Assembly (NCBI RefSeq): GCF_020886695.1
Contig: NZ_AP024485.1
Location: forward strand, 1,683,001 to 1,747,000
Direction of reading: 5' to 3'
DNA: 64,000 nt
Source of the DNA: Pseudodesulfovibrio sediminis
GTDB lineage: Bacteria > Desulfobacterota > Desulfovibrionia > Desulfovibrionales > Desulfovibrionaceae
In this document: positions 47,673 through 56,277 of the stretch, in pieces
Layout: each line of letters begins with the position of its first letter
Numbering within the stretch: the first letter of the stretch is position 1
Notes under the pieces: model-generated
What the model was told of the DNA's origin: nothing
Databases searched by the model: none
What the model saw: only the letters and a program-made list of their open reading frames with translations
Program-made: the position numbers and the translations under genes

Positions 47673-48539
47673 CTACTGAGCCAGATAGGTCAGGGAGGCT
47701 CCCACAGTGATCAGGATCACCCCGACCAGCCGGGGCAGCGTGATGGCTTCCCGCAGGACCACCCAGCCCAGCCCGACACCCACCACGAGGCTGACCTGAC
47801 GCAACGCCCCCACATAGGTCACCTTGGTCAGGTTGAGCGCCATGAGCATGAGCACATACGACAACGTGTTCAACACGGACACGGAGAGAATGCTCCATCT
47901 GTTTTTGGCCCACTCCCGTTGCACCTCTGCCCTATCAAGTCGCCGCAGTGATGGCAGGAAATAGACGCAGGAGGCCAGCGTATAGCAGTACATGTAAATA
48001 AATGGGTGAATATGCCGAACGGCCTCCTTGCCCCACAGGGTGTACAACGCCACCGTAAAGGCGGCCACGACCGCAAAGAGCAGGCCGAGGTTCAGCTTAA
48101 CCCCGCTGCCGAACAGCGCTGACCGGCTAAAGCTCTTCAGTTGAACGACCAGCACACCAGCGGTCACGGTGATGACCGAGGCCCAGCCGACGACATCTAT
48201 GCGCTCCCCAAAGAACAGGAACGCCAAAAATGGCAGGAACAAGGTGCTGGAACGCGAAATGGGGTAGGCGATGGAGAGATCCAGCCGCTTGTAGCTGTTG
48301 GCAAGGCAGAAATAATTCAGGACAGAAAGCAGGGTACCGACACCGGCGAACCACAGGGAGACCGGATCAAGTCCCCATTTGAATACGGCCACGCCAAAAG
48401 GAAGTGCGTAGATGACCGGTTCGGCCAACTTGCTCAACCCGAGAAAGGCGTCCTTGTTGTCCGCTCGCTTGAACAGAAAATTCCAATAGCCATGCGCTGT
48501 GGCTGACAACAGGACGAGGATGAAGGGAAGTTCCTGCAT
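47673..48539 (-). CDS. EamA/DMT family transporter
   Basis: A 288-residue inner-membrane protein of the drug/metabolite transporter superfamily, with ten hydrophobic helices as two five-helix EamA repeats. Repeat ends are LSIAYPISRSSTLFLPFLAFLFFGER and VTYVGALRQVSLVVGVGLGWVVLRE, the classic pre-terminal motifs of each half. The substrate is unknown. It is 5 bases downstream of the CysH-like gene and may be co-transcribed. Confidence 0.87.
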   Translation of the reverse strand: MQELPFILVLLSATAHGYWNFLFKRADNKDAFLGLSKLAEPVIYALPFGVAVFKWGLDPVSLWFAGVGTLLSVLNYFCLANSYKRLDLSIAYPISRSSTLFLPFLAFLFFGERIDVVGWASVITVTAGVLVVQLKSFSRSALFGSGVKLNLGLLFAVVAAFTVALYTLWGKEAVRHIHPFIYMYCYTLASCVYFLPSLRRLDRAEVQREWAKNRWSILSVSVLNTLSYVLMLMALNLTKVTYVGALRQVSLVVGVGLGWVVLREAITLPRLVGVILITVGASLTYLAQ

Positions 48540-48544
48540 GGCGT

Positions 48545-49222
48545 TTAAAAGTAACCAAGGCTGGTCAATGTATCGAGCATCGCTTCCTTGGATTGACTGC
48601 GTCCCTCCCGCTCAGAAGCACCCTCGCCGGGCTTCCGGGTGCACGGCTGGCACCCCAACGACCGGTATCCCTGATCATACAACATGCAATGCGGCAGGTC
48701 GAACCGGGCATGAAAGGCCCAGATATCGCTCTCGGTCCAGTCCAGAATGGGGTTGACCATGGTATGCGGCGGTTCCTCCCGCACCTCGAAAGGCATACGC
48801 CCTGCCCTGTCCGGGTGCTCATCCCGACGAATGCCGGTCAGCAAATGAGAGGCACCGGTTGCGCTGATCGCCGCCTTGAGAGGCTCCACCTTCAGCTCAC
48901 GGCAGCATGTCAGCGGATTCCGAGCCAAAGGGTACCCATCCAGGTCCACGGCCGGACAGGCGATGTGCAGATCAATGCTCCACTCCTCTTTGAGTCGATC
49001 ACGAAAGGTCAGAATCTCCGGAAATTTGCACCCTGTGTCCAGATTAATGGCGCGAACAGGGCCAAGACCATGGTGATCGAGGAGCGCCTTCCAGATGAAC
49101 AGGACCACGGTGGAATCCTTGCCGCCGGTCCAGGCGACACGCACCCCCTTCGGATCAACCTCGTCAAGCAGTTCTTGCAGCGCGCCTTCGGTATGGCGTA
49201 TACACTCTTCCAGCGTCTTCAT
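48545..49222 (-). CDS. CysH-like (APS/PAPS reductase family) protein lacking the C-terminal catalytic cysteine
   Basis: A 225-residue adenine-nucleotide alpha-hydrolase-fold protein. The PP-loop-like motif is WTGGKDSTVV near residue 31. It carries the [4Fe-4S] APS reductase cysteines: the pair Cys106-Cys107 in LTCCRELKVEPL, and Cys191 and Cys194 in GYRSLGCQPCTR. Known reductases end with a mobile ECGIH-type cysteine; this protein ends in TSLGYF without it. It could therefore use APS/PAPS differently or do another reaction. MWID residues from 49234 are an alternative start. Confidence 0.75.
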   Translation of the reverse strand: MKTLEECIRHTEGALQELLDEVDPKGVRVAWTGGKDSTVVLFIWKALLDHHGLGPVRAINLDTGCKFPEILTFRDRLKEEWSIDLHIACPAVDLDGYPLARNPLTCCRELKVEPLKAAISATGASHLLTGIRRDEHPDRAGRMPFEVREEPPHTMVNPILDWTESDIWAFHARFDLPHCMLYDQGYRSLGCQPCTRKPGEGASEREGRSQSKEAMLDTLTSLGYF

Positions 49223-49284
49223 ATCAATCCACATCCACGTCTTTATAATTGCCCAAAACCCCGCAACCTGCGATAGGACATTTC

Positions 49285-49716
49285 ATGAGCAAGGAAAAAA
49301 TGCAAATAATCGACCAGTTGATTTTGGCCAAGGACACCTGTGTCCTTGCAACATCCGATGGCATCAAGCCACATACGTCGCTGATGATCTATTTTGTTGA
49401 TCACGCCACCATGAAGTTCTATTTCCTGTCGGGCAAGGATTCCCGAAAACACAAGAATCTCAAAAAATGTCCGCACGTAAGCCTTCTCATCGACCGTCGG
49501 GACGAAGACGTGGCCTTGACCATTGAAGGAGTGTATTCACCCATCAAGCGCAAACAGACTGTTGAGGCCATCACCAAGCTCTACCTCATGAAGCATCCTG
49601 ACATGAAGGAATTCGCCGACCATCCTGAAACGGAACTTATCCGTATCGAAGGAAAACACGCAATGCTCGTCCAGGGTCATTCGGATATTTTTTCAACAAA
49701 ATTAAAAAATTCCTAA
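49285..49716 (+). CDS. Pyridoxamine 5'-phosphate oxidase-like (FMN-binding split barrel) protein
   Basis: A 143-residue protein. It has the small FMN-binding split-barrel pattern: CVLATSDGIKPHTSLMIYFVD, KFYFLSGKDSRKHKNLKKCPHVSLLID and a C-terminal ELIRIEGKHAMLV strand. Members bind FMN, F420 or heme and reduce diverse substrates. I start it at 49285 (MSKEKMQ) with an AGGA SD; the 12-residue extension from 49249 is doubtful. It is followed by a tRNA gene. Confidence 0.8.
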   Translation: MSKEKMQIIDQLILAKDTCVLATSDGIKPHTSLMIYFVDHATMKFYFLSGKDSRKHKNLKKCPHVSLLIDRRDEDVALTIEGVYSPIKRKQTVEAITKLYLMKHPDMKEFADHPETELIRIEGKHAMLVQGHSDIFSTKLKNS

Positions 49717-49768
49717 AAAATTGCTTGACGGATCACGCCCCCGGGCATAAACAGACTCTTCACTTTGC

Positions 49769-49845
49769 GCGCCCGTGGCTCAGCTGGATAGAGCATTCGG
49801 CTACGAACCGAAAGGTCGCACGTTCGAATCGTGCCGGGCGCACCA
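49769..49845 (+). tRNA. tRNA-Arg (anticodon ACG)
   Basis: A 77-base tRNA with the CCA end encoded. The acceptor arms are GCGCCCG and CGGGCGC. The D arm is GCTC..GAGC, the anticodon stem TTCGG/CCGAA encloses the loop CTACGAA (ACG), and the T arm GTTCGAATC lies in a GCACG/CGTGC stem. ACG is normally edited to ICG to read CGU, CGC and CGA. A strong terminator follows after 8 bases. Confidence 0.96.
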
Positions 49846-49853
49846 CGCAGGTT

Positions 49854-49889
49854 AAGCCCCGATCAGAAATTTCTGATCGGGGCTTTTTC
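49854..49889 (+). terminator. Intrinsic terminator of the tRNA-Arg gene
   Basis: AAGCCCCGATCAGAAA and TTTCTGATCGGGGCTT form a perfect palindrome, followed by more T. Confidence 0.92.
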
Positions 49890-50005
49890 TTTAGTATGGC
49901 TGTGATTCCAGCGGGTTGACTGCAAACAAAAACCGCGCCTCATGCGCTGACAACACCGCTGAAGTTCCTTTGAGTAGAGACTAAAGTGTGCTACCTGTCT
50001 AAATC

Positions 50006-50257
50006 ATGAAATGCCCGAAATGCAGCAAATCAGTTTCGAATCTGGCAAAACACTGCCCACAGTGCGGAACCCGGTTCATTCGTCAAAGTGACAAACTGGC
50101 CAGCAAGATGGCTCTGTCCGGCAGACTGACCACCCTCTGCGGTGGCGGACTGATTTTTCTGGGCGTCCTGGCCTTCCTGTATGGCAGCGGCCTTGGCGGC
50201 ACCATCCTGCTCGGCATCGGCGTGCTGCTCGCGCTCACAGGCCTGATCAAGCGGTAA
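50006..50257 (+). CDS. Small zinc-ribbon membrane protein
   Basis: An 83-residue protein: a zinc ribbon at the N terminus (MKCPKCSKSV, then HCPQCGTRF), a basic linker and one or two hydrophobic helices (LCGGGLIFLGVLAFLYGSG and TILLGIGVLLALTGLI). Such zinc-ribbon-plus-membrane proteins are widespread and uncharacterised. It has no partner on its strand. Confidence 0.7.
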   Translation: MKCPKCSKSVSNLAKHCPQCGTRFIRQSDKLASKMALSGRLTTLCGGGLIFLGVLAFLYGSGLGGTILLGIGVLLALTGLIKR

Positions 50258-50312
50258 CACACCACAACCCCCTCTCAGATCACGCAGAACGGCCCGAGAA
50301 GCGTCCGAAGGG

Positions 50313-50498
50313 CTATTCCCCGACGAACTTGCGCAGAACGATTTCGGCCGGGCACCAGCCCGTTATGGACGATTGGAAAAGATTCAGTCCGACGAACGCG
50401 GTCAACCAGTACCAGTTGGGTGAATGGAAATGTGCCAGCCCAAGGCTGACGAGAATGAAGGAACCGGCCATACCGCGAATGATGCGCTCTATCTTCAT
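50313..50498 (-). CDS. DUF2892 (YgaP-type membrane domain) protein
   Basis: A 61-residue protein with two hydrophobic helices (GMAGSFILVSLGLAHF and NWYWLTAFVGLNLFQSSITGWCPAEIVLRKF). The G.CP motif at the end of helix 2 is the hallmark of DUF2892 domains, which also form the membrane part of YgaP-type rhodaneses. TGGAGGT precedes the ATG at 50498. It occurs here without a rhodanese. Confidence 0.82.
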   Translation of the reverse strand: MKIERIIRGMAGSFILVSLGLAHFHSPNWYWLTAFVGLNLFQSSITGWCPAEIVLRKFVGE

Positions 50499-50541
50499 AC
50501 AGACCTCCACCGGATAAACCGGCATCGCAGAAGTGCGTTAT

Positions 50542-52308
50542 TCAGTTCAGAGACGGTACAGAAGCACGTGCAAGACTGCCGGCGGTAAAGGTCATGGACC
50601 CAAGCTCGCCGAACGTCGTGGCCTGCCGTACTGTCAGCTCCAGAGGAGCTTCAAAATCCACGGAAAAAGGCTGTCCCGCTTCCAGGGGCATGTTTCCGGC
50701 CGTGGCCACCAGCTTGTCAGCCGGGCCATTGGACCAAGCTGCCTCGAACACATACCGGCCCTTGGGCAGACGATAACTGCCACCGGATGTCCACGGAATC
50801 AACAGGGACTGTCCCCGCTCGTCAGCCAACCGCAGGGCGTGCACGGTACGCGGGGCAATATCCACATAAAATGTTGCGGCAGGGATGCCCGGCGTTTCGC
50901 GAACGACCCGAAATCGAGTGGCGCCCGAACGATCGGAGTCGAGAGAATATTTGCTGATGAAGTTGCCGGGATCGAGGATGATCTCCCACCCGAGGTCCTG
51001 GCCGTTGTTGGCCCACGGGATCGCCACGAACCCCTTGAAATTCACAATCTCTTCGCCCTTGCTGCCCCATATTCCTTCAAGGATGAGCTGGTCACCCAGC
51101 ACCGTGTTCAACACTTCTCCTTCGCGTACGAACACCGGGTTGCCATTGAGCCAGCAGACGAAAACAGGCTTGCCGTCACCGGGCGATTCAGGCTGTGCGC
51201 CTGTCCAGTGGACCCCGGTCTTGGCGACACGTTTTCCGTCGGAGCGAAGTTCCAGCTCCGCAAAGGGCGTCAGGGCCATACGACGGGCCTGAATCAGATT
51301 GACACCCTTGCGATCCGAAGCGAACAGCGCCAACTCGGGCGCAAACTCGCGCGGACCAGTGGACACCTGTTCCACGGCCAATGTGGCTCCGGGCGCGAGA
51401 TTGATGATGCTGGAATCGGTCAGCAGACGACCGTTGACCCGCACCTTGACCCCTCTGTGGGCGTACAGACGCACATCCTCATCCGTGAACTCGGGCGGCG
51501 TCACCGACACACCCAGCCGTTGCAGGAGCATGATGGTGGCCGCGAGCTGTTGGTGTACCTTCCAGCCTATCTGTCGGATGGACTTGCTGACCTCCACGGC
51601 CATGGCCGGAATGCCATGTTCGGACAGGGCATAGCAGGTCAGGGATTTGCGCATCTCAGGGTAGTCGGTGCCCTGATCAAAGGTCTTGGTATTGAAAAGC
51701 TTGAACTGGTAATCCCGAGAGTGAATCTTGCCGTTGAGCTCATTCAGCACGGAGTTGACGGTATGGGCCAGATCGATTTTGTCGAAAACCAGGGTGTCCA
51801 CGATGATGGACTGCCCGTACCGATTGGGGTTGCGCAGATTGTCCACATAGGTCGGGTTGTAGAAACCGCTTCCCTCATGGAGATGAATAAAGGCGTCGGA
51901 CTGGGCCAGCAGAAACCGAATGACCCGCGCCACGCGGTCTTCGTAAAACCGATTGTAGTTCTGGTCGAAGCGGCGATTCATATCCACATTGATCTGCCGT
52001 TTGCGCAGATTGATGGACGGAACATTGGCACGGGGCAGTATGATGATGTTGCCACGGGTAACCTTGGCCTGGGTCAACAGCTGGGCCGTAATGAAACCGG
52101 AAGTCTCATCGCCCTGAATACCGCCCTGCACCATGATGGTCGGCCCGGGCAGCTCGCCCTGAAGATAGACGACCTTCAGCGGATACTGGGTACCGGAAAA
52201 GAAGGAATGCTCCCACGACCCGGCAAGGGCCGGAGAGGCACAGAAAAGAAGACTCAGGCTAAGAGCTGAAAATATGATAAAAAGGGTATGTTTCCGCAAA
52301 GATGACAT
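50542..52308 (-). CDS. M99-family (Csd4/Pgp1-like) D,L-carboxypeptidase
   Basis: A 588-residue exported zinc peptidase. The signal peptide (about residues 8-29) has a good cleavage site, and AAGGA precedes the ATG at 52308. The catalytic domain shows the M99 variant of the carboxypeptidase fold: zinc ligands Gln65 and Glu68 in QGDE (His replaced by Gln as in Helicobacter Csd4) and the histidine in FIHLHEGSGFY, with NVDMNRRFD between. C-terminal beta-rich domains follow (about residues 290-588). Csd4 and Pgp1 trim peptidoglycan tripeptides to dipeptides and are needed for helical shape. It overlaps the coiled-coil gene by 50 bases. Confidence 0.85.
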   Translation of the reverse strand: MSSLRKHTLFIIFSALSLSLLFCASPALAGSWEHSFFSGTQYPLKVVYLQGELPGPTIMVQGGIQGDETSGFITAQLLTQAKVTRGNIIILPRANVPSINLRKRQINVDMNRRFDQNYNRFYEDRVARVIRFLLAQSDAFIHLHEGSGFYNPTYVDNLRNPNRYGQSIIVDTLVFDKIDLAHTVNSVLNELNGKIHSRDYQFKLFNTKTFDQGTDYPEMRKSLTCYALSEHGIPAMAVEVSKSIRQIGWKVHQQLAATIMLLQRLGVSVTPPEFTDEDVRLYAHRGVKVRVNGRLLTDSSIINLAPGATLAVEQVSTGPREFAPELALFASDRKGVNLIQARRMALTPFAELELRSDGKRVAKTGVHWTGAQPESPGDGKPVFVCWLNGNPVFVREGEVLNTVLGDQLILEGIWGSKGEEIVNFKGFVAIPWANNGQDLGWEIILDPGNFISKYSLDSDRSGATRFRVVRETPGIPAATFYVDIAPRTVHALRLADERGQSLLIPWTSGGSYRLPKGRYVFEAAWSNGPADKLVATAGNMPLEAGQPFSVDFEAPLELTVRQATTFGELGSMTFTAGSLARASVPSLN

Positions 52309-52966
52309 TGCCGTCCTTCCCCTTAATCTCCAACCGCAACCCGAAAAAATCCTTTTTCCCCATGCCGTCAGGGAGAAGGAAGGAGGTCTGGATGCGTTTG
52401 AAGCGTTGAATTTGGAATGACAGATCGTTCTTATCGGCACTGATCTCCATGGCCTTTCCTTCCTTTGTCACAAAGGAAAGGTCGGCCTGCCCGCCCATGG
52501 GCTTGGTCGCCTGGAGATTGTTGAGCTCGAAAGACAGGGTAAACTTGCGGTTGACGAGTTTGGCCTGGAGATTTTCCACTCCCACCTGACGGGTGTCCAC
52601 ACGCACGAAAACCTTGTTCAAATCGATTTCTACCGGAACGTCCTGCTGTTCCACCTCGGTTGAAGCCGCCGAAAGCAACGATTGCAATTCAGTGGGGTCG
52701 TAGGATTCGAGAATTTTCTCCATATTACCCAACCGTTCCAACCGGACCTCGGCATCCACAAGACGCTGTTCCAAGTCTTTGTTCTCTGTCTGAAGCGTCG
52801 TGTTCACGTTGAACCCGCGCACACCCATGTAGATGCCGCCGGCAGCACACAGAAAGAGAAAAACCTGAGTAAAAACAAAGACGCGAAGCCAAAACGGGCT
52901 GACACGATATCGGGTCACATCCCGATCATCACGCATGAATAGAACGCTATATTTTGAATCGCTCAT
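52259..52966 (-). CDS. Membrane-anchored coiled-coil protein of unknown function
   Basis: A 235-residue protein with a short cytosolic N terminus rich in charge, one membrane helix (about residues 28-50), then a coiled coil (NTTLQTENKDLEQRLVDAEVRLERLGNMEKIL). A periplasmic beta-rich domain of about 130 residues ends in GKDGNVIFAETYPFYHIF. No enzyme motif is seen. It lies between the L,D-transpeptidase-fold and M99 genes, overlapping both (4 and 50 bases), so it is probably a scaffold for the two enzymes. Confidence 0.75.
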   Translation of the reverse strand: MSDSKYSVLFMRDDRDVTRYRVSPFWLRVFVFTQVFLFLCAAGGIYMGVRGFNVNTTLQTENKDLEQRLVDAEVRLERLGNMEKILESYDPTELQSLLSAASTEVEQQDVPVEIDLNKVFVRVDTRQVGVENLQAKLVNRKFTLSFELNNLQATKPMGGQADLSFVTKEGKAMEISADKNDLSFQIQRFKRIQTSFLLPDGMGKKDFFGLRLEIKGKDGNVIFAETYPFYHIFSS

Positions 52967-54222
52967 CTACCCCGTCTCCACTGCTCACTGCCGATTTTCC
53001 ACTTGTCACCATCTGGAGTCAGAACCATGGTTTTTCGTCCCACATCGCTATATCCACCAGCATTTTCAAACACCTGAACAAACGCTACCCGGAGCCCCTG
53101 AGGATGCAGAGTCACCTGCAAGTCATCAATCTCAACCGTAACAGGTGCAGTCTTAGCCCACAATGTCTTTTTGTAATTAGCAATGCTAGTTAGCCCCTTC
53201 CTGTTCCCCTGTACAGCCTGGGAGTCATAAAAGGCGGTGTAGCTGTCCAGGTCGGTAGCCAGCCATGCGGCCCGCCATTCATCAACCAGCGCTCTGGCCT
53301 CTTTCGATTTGATGGCCAGATATTTCTCTTCCATGGTTTCGGTGGCCGGGGCGAATTCACGGCCAACGATACGCCACTGGCCGGATGCATCCTGTTGCCA
53401 GTAGAACCGTTTACCTGTCGTGGAGACATGCCCCAGAGTGCGGTAGAACTGATCGAACCAGGTCACCCAGTAACCAGGGCCGGGAATGGCGCGGAAGTTA
53501 TCCACCATGACATGAATCCATGGTTTGGAGGCAAAGAGTCCCTGTTTGTGTGCCACGAAACCGGCGAAGCTCCGCCCCTCGGACACGGTCATCATCTCCG
53601 CATTGTAGTGACTGAAGAATTTTTCGTCCCGGTGCTCCCAGTCGGAAGCCCACGCCGCAAGCTCTTTGGACAGGACCTGGGCGGTCACTTCGCTTTCCCC
53701 CGGCTCCTTGGACCAGGCCAGGTCCGAGGCGATGACCACGGGCGTGCCGTAGGTCAGGTCGGTGACCATGTCCTGCATGTCCGGCACCTTGAGCGCCACG
53801 CAGCCGAGCGTATCGCGGGGCACGAACTTCTTGCCCCGACCATGCAACCAGATACCGCCGCCGGTCTTGCCGTGAATGCGGTCAATAGGGTTGGGGTAAT
53901 TCAGGGAATACGCAATGTTGCCGTAGAGATCCCAGTCGAGCGTCCGATCAATACGGTGCCCCACGAAATAGATTCCCTCCGGGGTGCGCAGGTCACCTTC
54001 GATGGACTTGTCGCCCACCATCTGCCCCGTGGTGCAGGGGAATCGCCGAACCTCACGCAACGGGGATTTATGCTCCAGCATGATGATCTGCTGAGAAGCC
54101 TTGTCCACGGCAATGATCCGGTCGGGACCATAGGTATGCGATGAGAGTGTCGGCGCCCAGCCGTCAGCCAAGGCCGCACCTGCGGTCATCAAGAGTATCA
54201 GAACTAAAAAGACTATACGCAT
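52963..54222 (-). CDS. L,D-transpeptidase-fold (YkuD) protein with C-terminal NTF2-like domain, Csd6/Pgp2-like
   Basis: A 419-residue exported protein with a signal peptide (MRIVFLVLILLMTAGAALA). The YkuD domain spans about residues 32-165, with catalytic His127 in WLHGRGKKF and Cys141 in TLGCVALK. The C-terminal part, about residues 290-419, looks NTF2-like (ALVDEWRAAWLATDLDSYTAFYDSQAVQGNRK). This two-domain layout matches Csd6/Pgp2, which act as L,D-carboxypeptidases on tetrapeptides and control helical shape. It is first in the three-gene overlapping operon ending in the M99 carboxypeptidase. Confidence 0.82.
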   Translation of the reverse strand: MRIVFLVLILLMTAGAALADGWAPTLSSHTYGPDRIIAVDKASQQIIMLEHKSPLREVRRFPCTTGQMVGDKSIEGDLRTPEGIYFVGHRIDRTLDWDLYGNIAYSLNYPNPIDRIHGKTGGGIWLHGRGKKFVPRDTLGCVALKVPDMQDMVTDLTYGTPVVIASDLAWSKEPGESEVTAQVLSKELAAWASDWEHRDEKFFSHYNAEMMTVSEGRSFAGFVAHKQGLFASKPWIHVMVDNFRAIPGPGYWVTWFDQFYRTLGHVSTTGKRFYWQQDASGQWRIVGREFAPATETMEEKYLAIKSKEARALVDEWRAAWLATDLDSYTAFYDSQAVQGNRKGLTSIANYKKTLWAKTAPVTVEIDDLQVTLHPQGLRVAFVQVFENAGGYSDVGRKTMVLTPDGDKWKIGSEQWRRGR

Positions 54223-54290
54223 GACAGAGCTGTATCCACTCCTCGCTTGACGAACCCTGAACCCGACACGCCCCCCCCCGGCGAGCCTAC

Positions 54291-54848
54291 CTATTTGCCT
54301 GCGGCCAAAAGCTCCTGACGGGTGAAAATGGAACTGAGCTCAAGCCCGGCTTCCTTCAACTTTTCACGTCCGCCCTCTTCTCGATCCAGCACAGCCAGTA
54401 CGCCCACGATCTCCAGGCCTGCATCCCGCACGCGCTGGGCTGCCGTGATCAGCGTACCACCTGTTGTGCACACGTCCTCAAGCAGAACGACCTTGTCCCC
54501 ATCACTGAAGTTGGCCAACCCTTCAAGATACTGATCGGTTCCGTGTCCCTTGGACTTCTTGCGAATGATGAATCCCGGCAAAGGCCGCCCTTCCAGGTGG
54601 GACACAACGGTCACCGCCGTGATCAGGGGGTCTGCGCCAAGGGTCATACCGCCCACGCCGTGCACATCAAATTCCTTGAGCATCTCGAAGAAAAGACGCC
54701 CGATGAGGTAGCCGCCTTCGGCATGCAAAGCGGTCTGCTTGCAGTCGAAGTAATATTCACTTTTCTTGCCGGAAGTCAGTGTAAAATCTCCCTCTTTGTA
54801 CGAGAGGTTCAGGAGAAGTCTGGCAAGTTTTGTTTTCAATTCCATCAT
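54291..54848 (-). CDS. pyrE: Orotate phosphoribosyltransferase
   Basis: Converts orotate and PRPP to OMP in pyrimidine synthesis. It has 185 residues. The PRPP-binding motif is VVLLEDVCTTGGTL, preceded by FTLTSGKKSEYYFDCKQ and GMTLGADPLITAV. It lies 2 bases after purB, so pyrimidine and purine genes are coupled here. Confidence 0.94.
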   Translation of the reverse strand: MMELKTKLARLLLNLSYKEGDFTLTSGKKSEYYFDCKQTALHAEGGYLIGRLFFEMLKEFDVHGVGGMTLGADPLITAVTVVSHLEGRPLPGFIIRKKSKGHGTDQYLEGLANFSDGDKVVLLEDVCTTGGTLITAAQRVRDAGLEIVGVLAVLDREEGGREKLKEAGLELSSIFTRQELLAAGK

Positions 54849-54850
54849 GT

Positions 54851-56149
54851 CTATTTATCCTCGAAGACCCGGCTGAAGACAACTTCCTCGTATCGTGTGT
54901 AATACGAGGGGTCGAAAGCTTCGTCAAGGTCGTTATTTTTAACGTGTTTGTTTACTTCGGCATCCACACGGATTTCGTCCTCGAACTGGATGCGCTCCTT
55001 CCAGCATTTCATGGCGACTTTCTGCACCATCTCATAGGCTTCCTGGCGCTTGAGGCCGGTGTTGATGAGTTTGTTCAACACCCGCTGAGAGTAGAAAAGC
55101 CCAAAAGAACTCAGGAGGTTACGCTGAATGACATCTTCCTTGACCACCAGCCGTTCCAGCACGCCGGACAAGCGGCTGAGCATGTAGTCGATCAGAGCAG
55201 TGGTGTCGGGCATGATCACGCGTTCCACGGAAGAATGCGAAATATCACGCTCGTGCCACAGGGCCTGATTCTCCATGGCGGCCAGGGAATTTCCGCGGAT
55301 GACGCGGGACAGGCCGCACAGATTTTCTGCGGAAATGGGGTTCTTCTTGTGCGGCATGGCCGAAGAGCCTTTCTGCCCCTTGGTGAAGCCTTCTTCCACT
55401 TCGGAAACTTCGGTCCGCTGCAGATGCCTGAGTTCGAGAGCGATACGCTCGACACCACCGGCCAGAATGGCCAGGGCCGAGAAGAACTGGGCATAGCGGT
55501 CGCGCTGGACGATCTGGGTGGAGTGGGGATCGGCTTTCAGACCGAGGATGGCACAGGTGCGCTCTTCCAGCTCCGGAGAAAGGTGGGCAAAGGTGCCGAC
55601 CGCGCCGGAGAGTTTGCCCACGCGAATGGCTTCGCGAGCCGCGTCGAACCGTTCCTTATGACGCAGGAACTCGGCGTAGAAGCCGGTAAATTTGAGACCA
55701 TAGGTGGTCGGCTCGGCGTGAATGCCATGGGTCCGCCCCATGCAGAGAAGCCCTTTGTGCTTGAAGGCCAGATCCTTGAGCACACCGAGGATGCGGTCAA
55801 TACCCTGGGCCACGATATCGGCGGCTCGGGTCAATAACACGCCGTTGGCAGTGTCCACGATATCGGAAGAAGTACACCCGAGGTGAATGTAACGGGAACT
55901 GGGACCGACTTTTTCTTCCACTGCGGAAAGAAAGGCGATGACGTCGTGCTTGGTGGTCTCCTCGATTTCGAGGATGCGGTCCAGTTCGAAGTCCGCTTTT
56001 TCGTGGATTTCGTCACAGGCGTCCTGAGGCACTTCGCCCAGTTCGGTCCATGCTTTGGTCACGGCCAGTTCGACTTCCAGCCAAACCCGGAACTTGTTTT
56101 CCAGGGTCCACAACTCTCTCATCTCGGGACGGGAATACCGTTCAAGCAT
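54851..56149 (-). CDS. purB: Adenylosuccinate lyase
   Basis: Fumarase-superfamily enzyme acting twice in purine synthesis. The start at 56149 (MLERYSRPEM) with a GAGAGA SD gives 432 residues; GTG at 56161 is an alternative. The superfamily signature is GSSAMPHKKNPISAENL. The catalytic regions MGRTHGIHAEPTTYG and HLGCTSSDIVDTANG are also intact. It is the first gene of a two-gene unit with pyrE. Confidence 0.96.
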   Translation of the reverse strand: MLERYSRPEMRELWTLENKFRVWLEVELAVTKAWTELGEVPQDACDEIHEKADFELDRILEIEETTKHDVIAFLSAVEEKVGPSSRYIHLGCTSSDIVDTANGVLLTRAADIVAQGIDRILGVLKDLAFKHKGLLCMGRTHGIHAEPTTYGLKFTGFYAEFLRHKERFDAAREAIRVGKLSGAVGTFAHLSPELEERTCAILGLKADPHSTQIVQRDRYAQFFSALAILAGGVERIALELRHLQRTEVSEVEEGFTKGQKGSSAMPHKKNPISAENLCGLSRVIRGNSLAAMENQALWHERDISHSSVERVIMPDTTALIDYMLSRLSGVLERLVVKEDVIQRNLLSSFGLFYSQRVLNKLINTGLKRQEAYEMVQKVAMKCWKERIQFEDEIRVDAEVNKHVKNNDLDEAFDPSYYTRYEEVVFSRVFEDK

Positions 56150-56236
56150 TATCTCTCTCACTTATGTTAATGTGCTGCATGGGGTATGGGCATAGTAGGG
56201 CAATGCGCCATGAAAACTCAAGGGGGGATATATCAC

Positions 56237-56266
56237 AAAAAAAGGCAGCCGGTTGCTGCCTTTTTT
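56237..56266 (-). terminator. Intrinsic terminator after the fmdB-type gene
   Basis: AAAAAAAGGCAGC pairs with GCTGCCTTTTTT around CGGTT. It lies 11 bases beyond the stop of the zinc-ribbon gene on the minus strand. Confidence 0.88.
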
Positions 56267-56277
56267 CGCGTACTTTC

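Noticed and set aside
50533-52269. 578-codon plus-strand open frame opposite the M99 peptidase
   Set aside because: Antisense shadow of a well-supported gene with signal peptide and zinc ligands.
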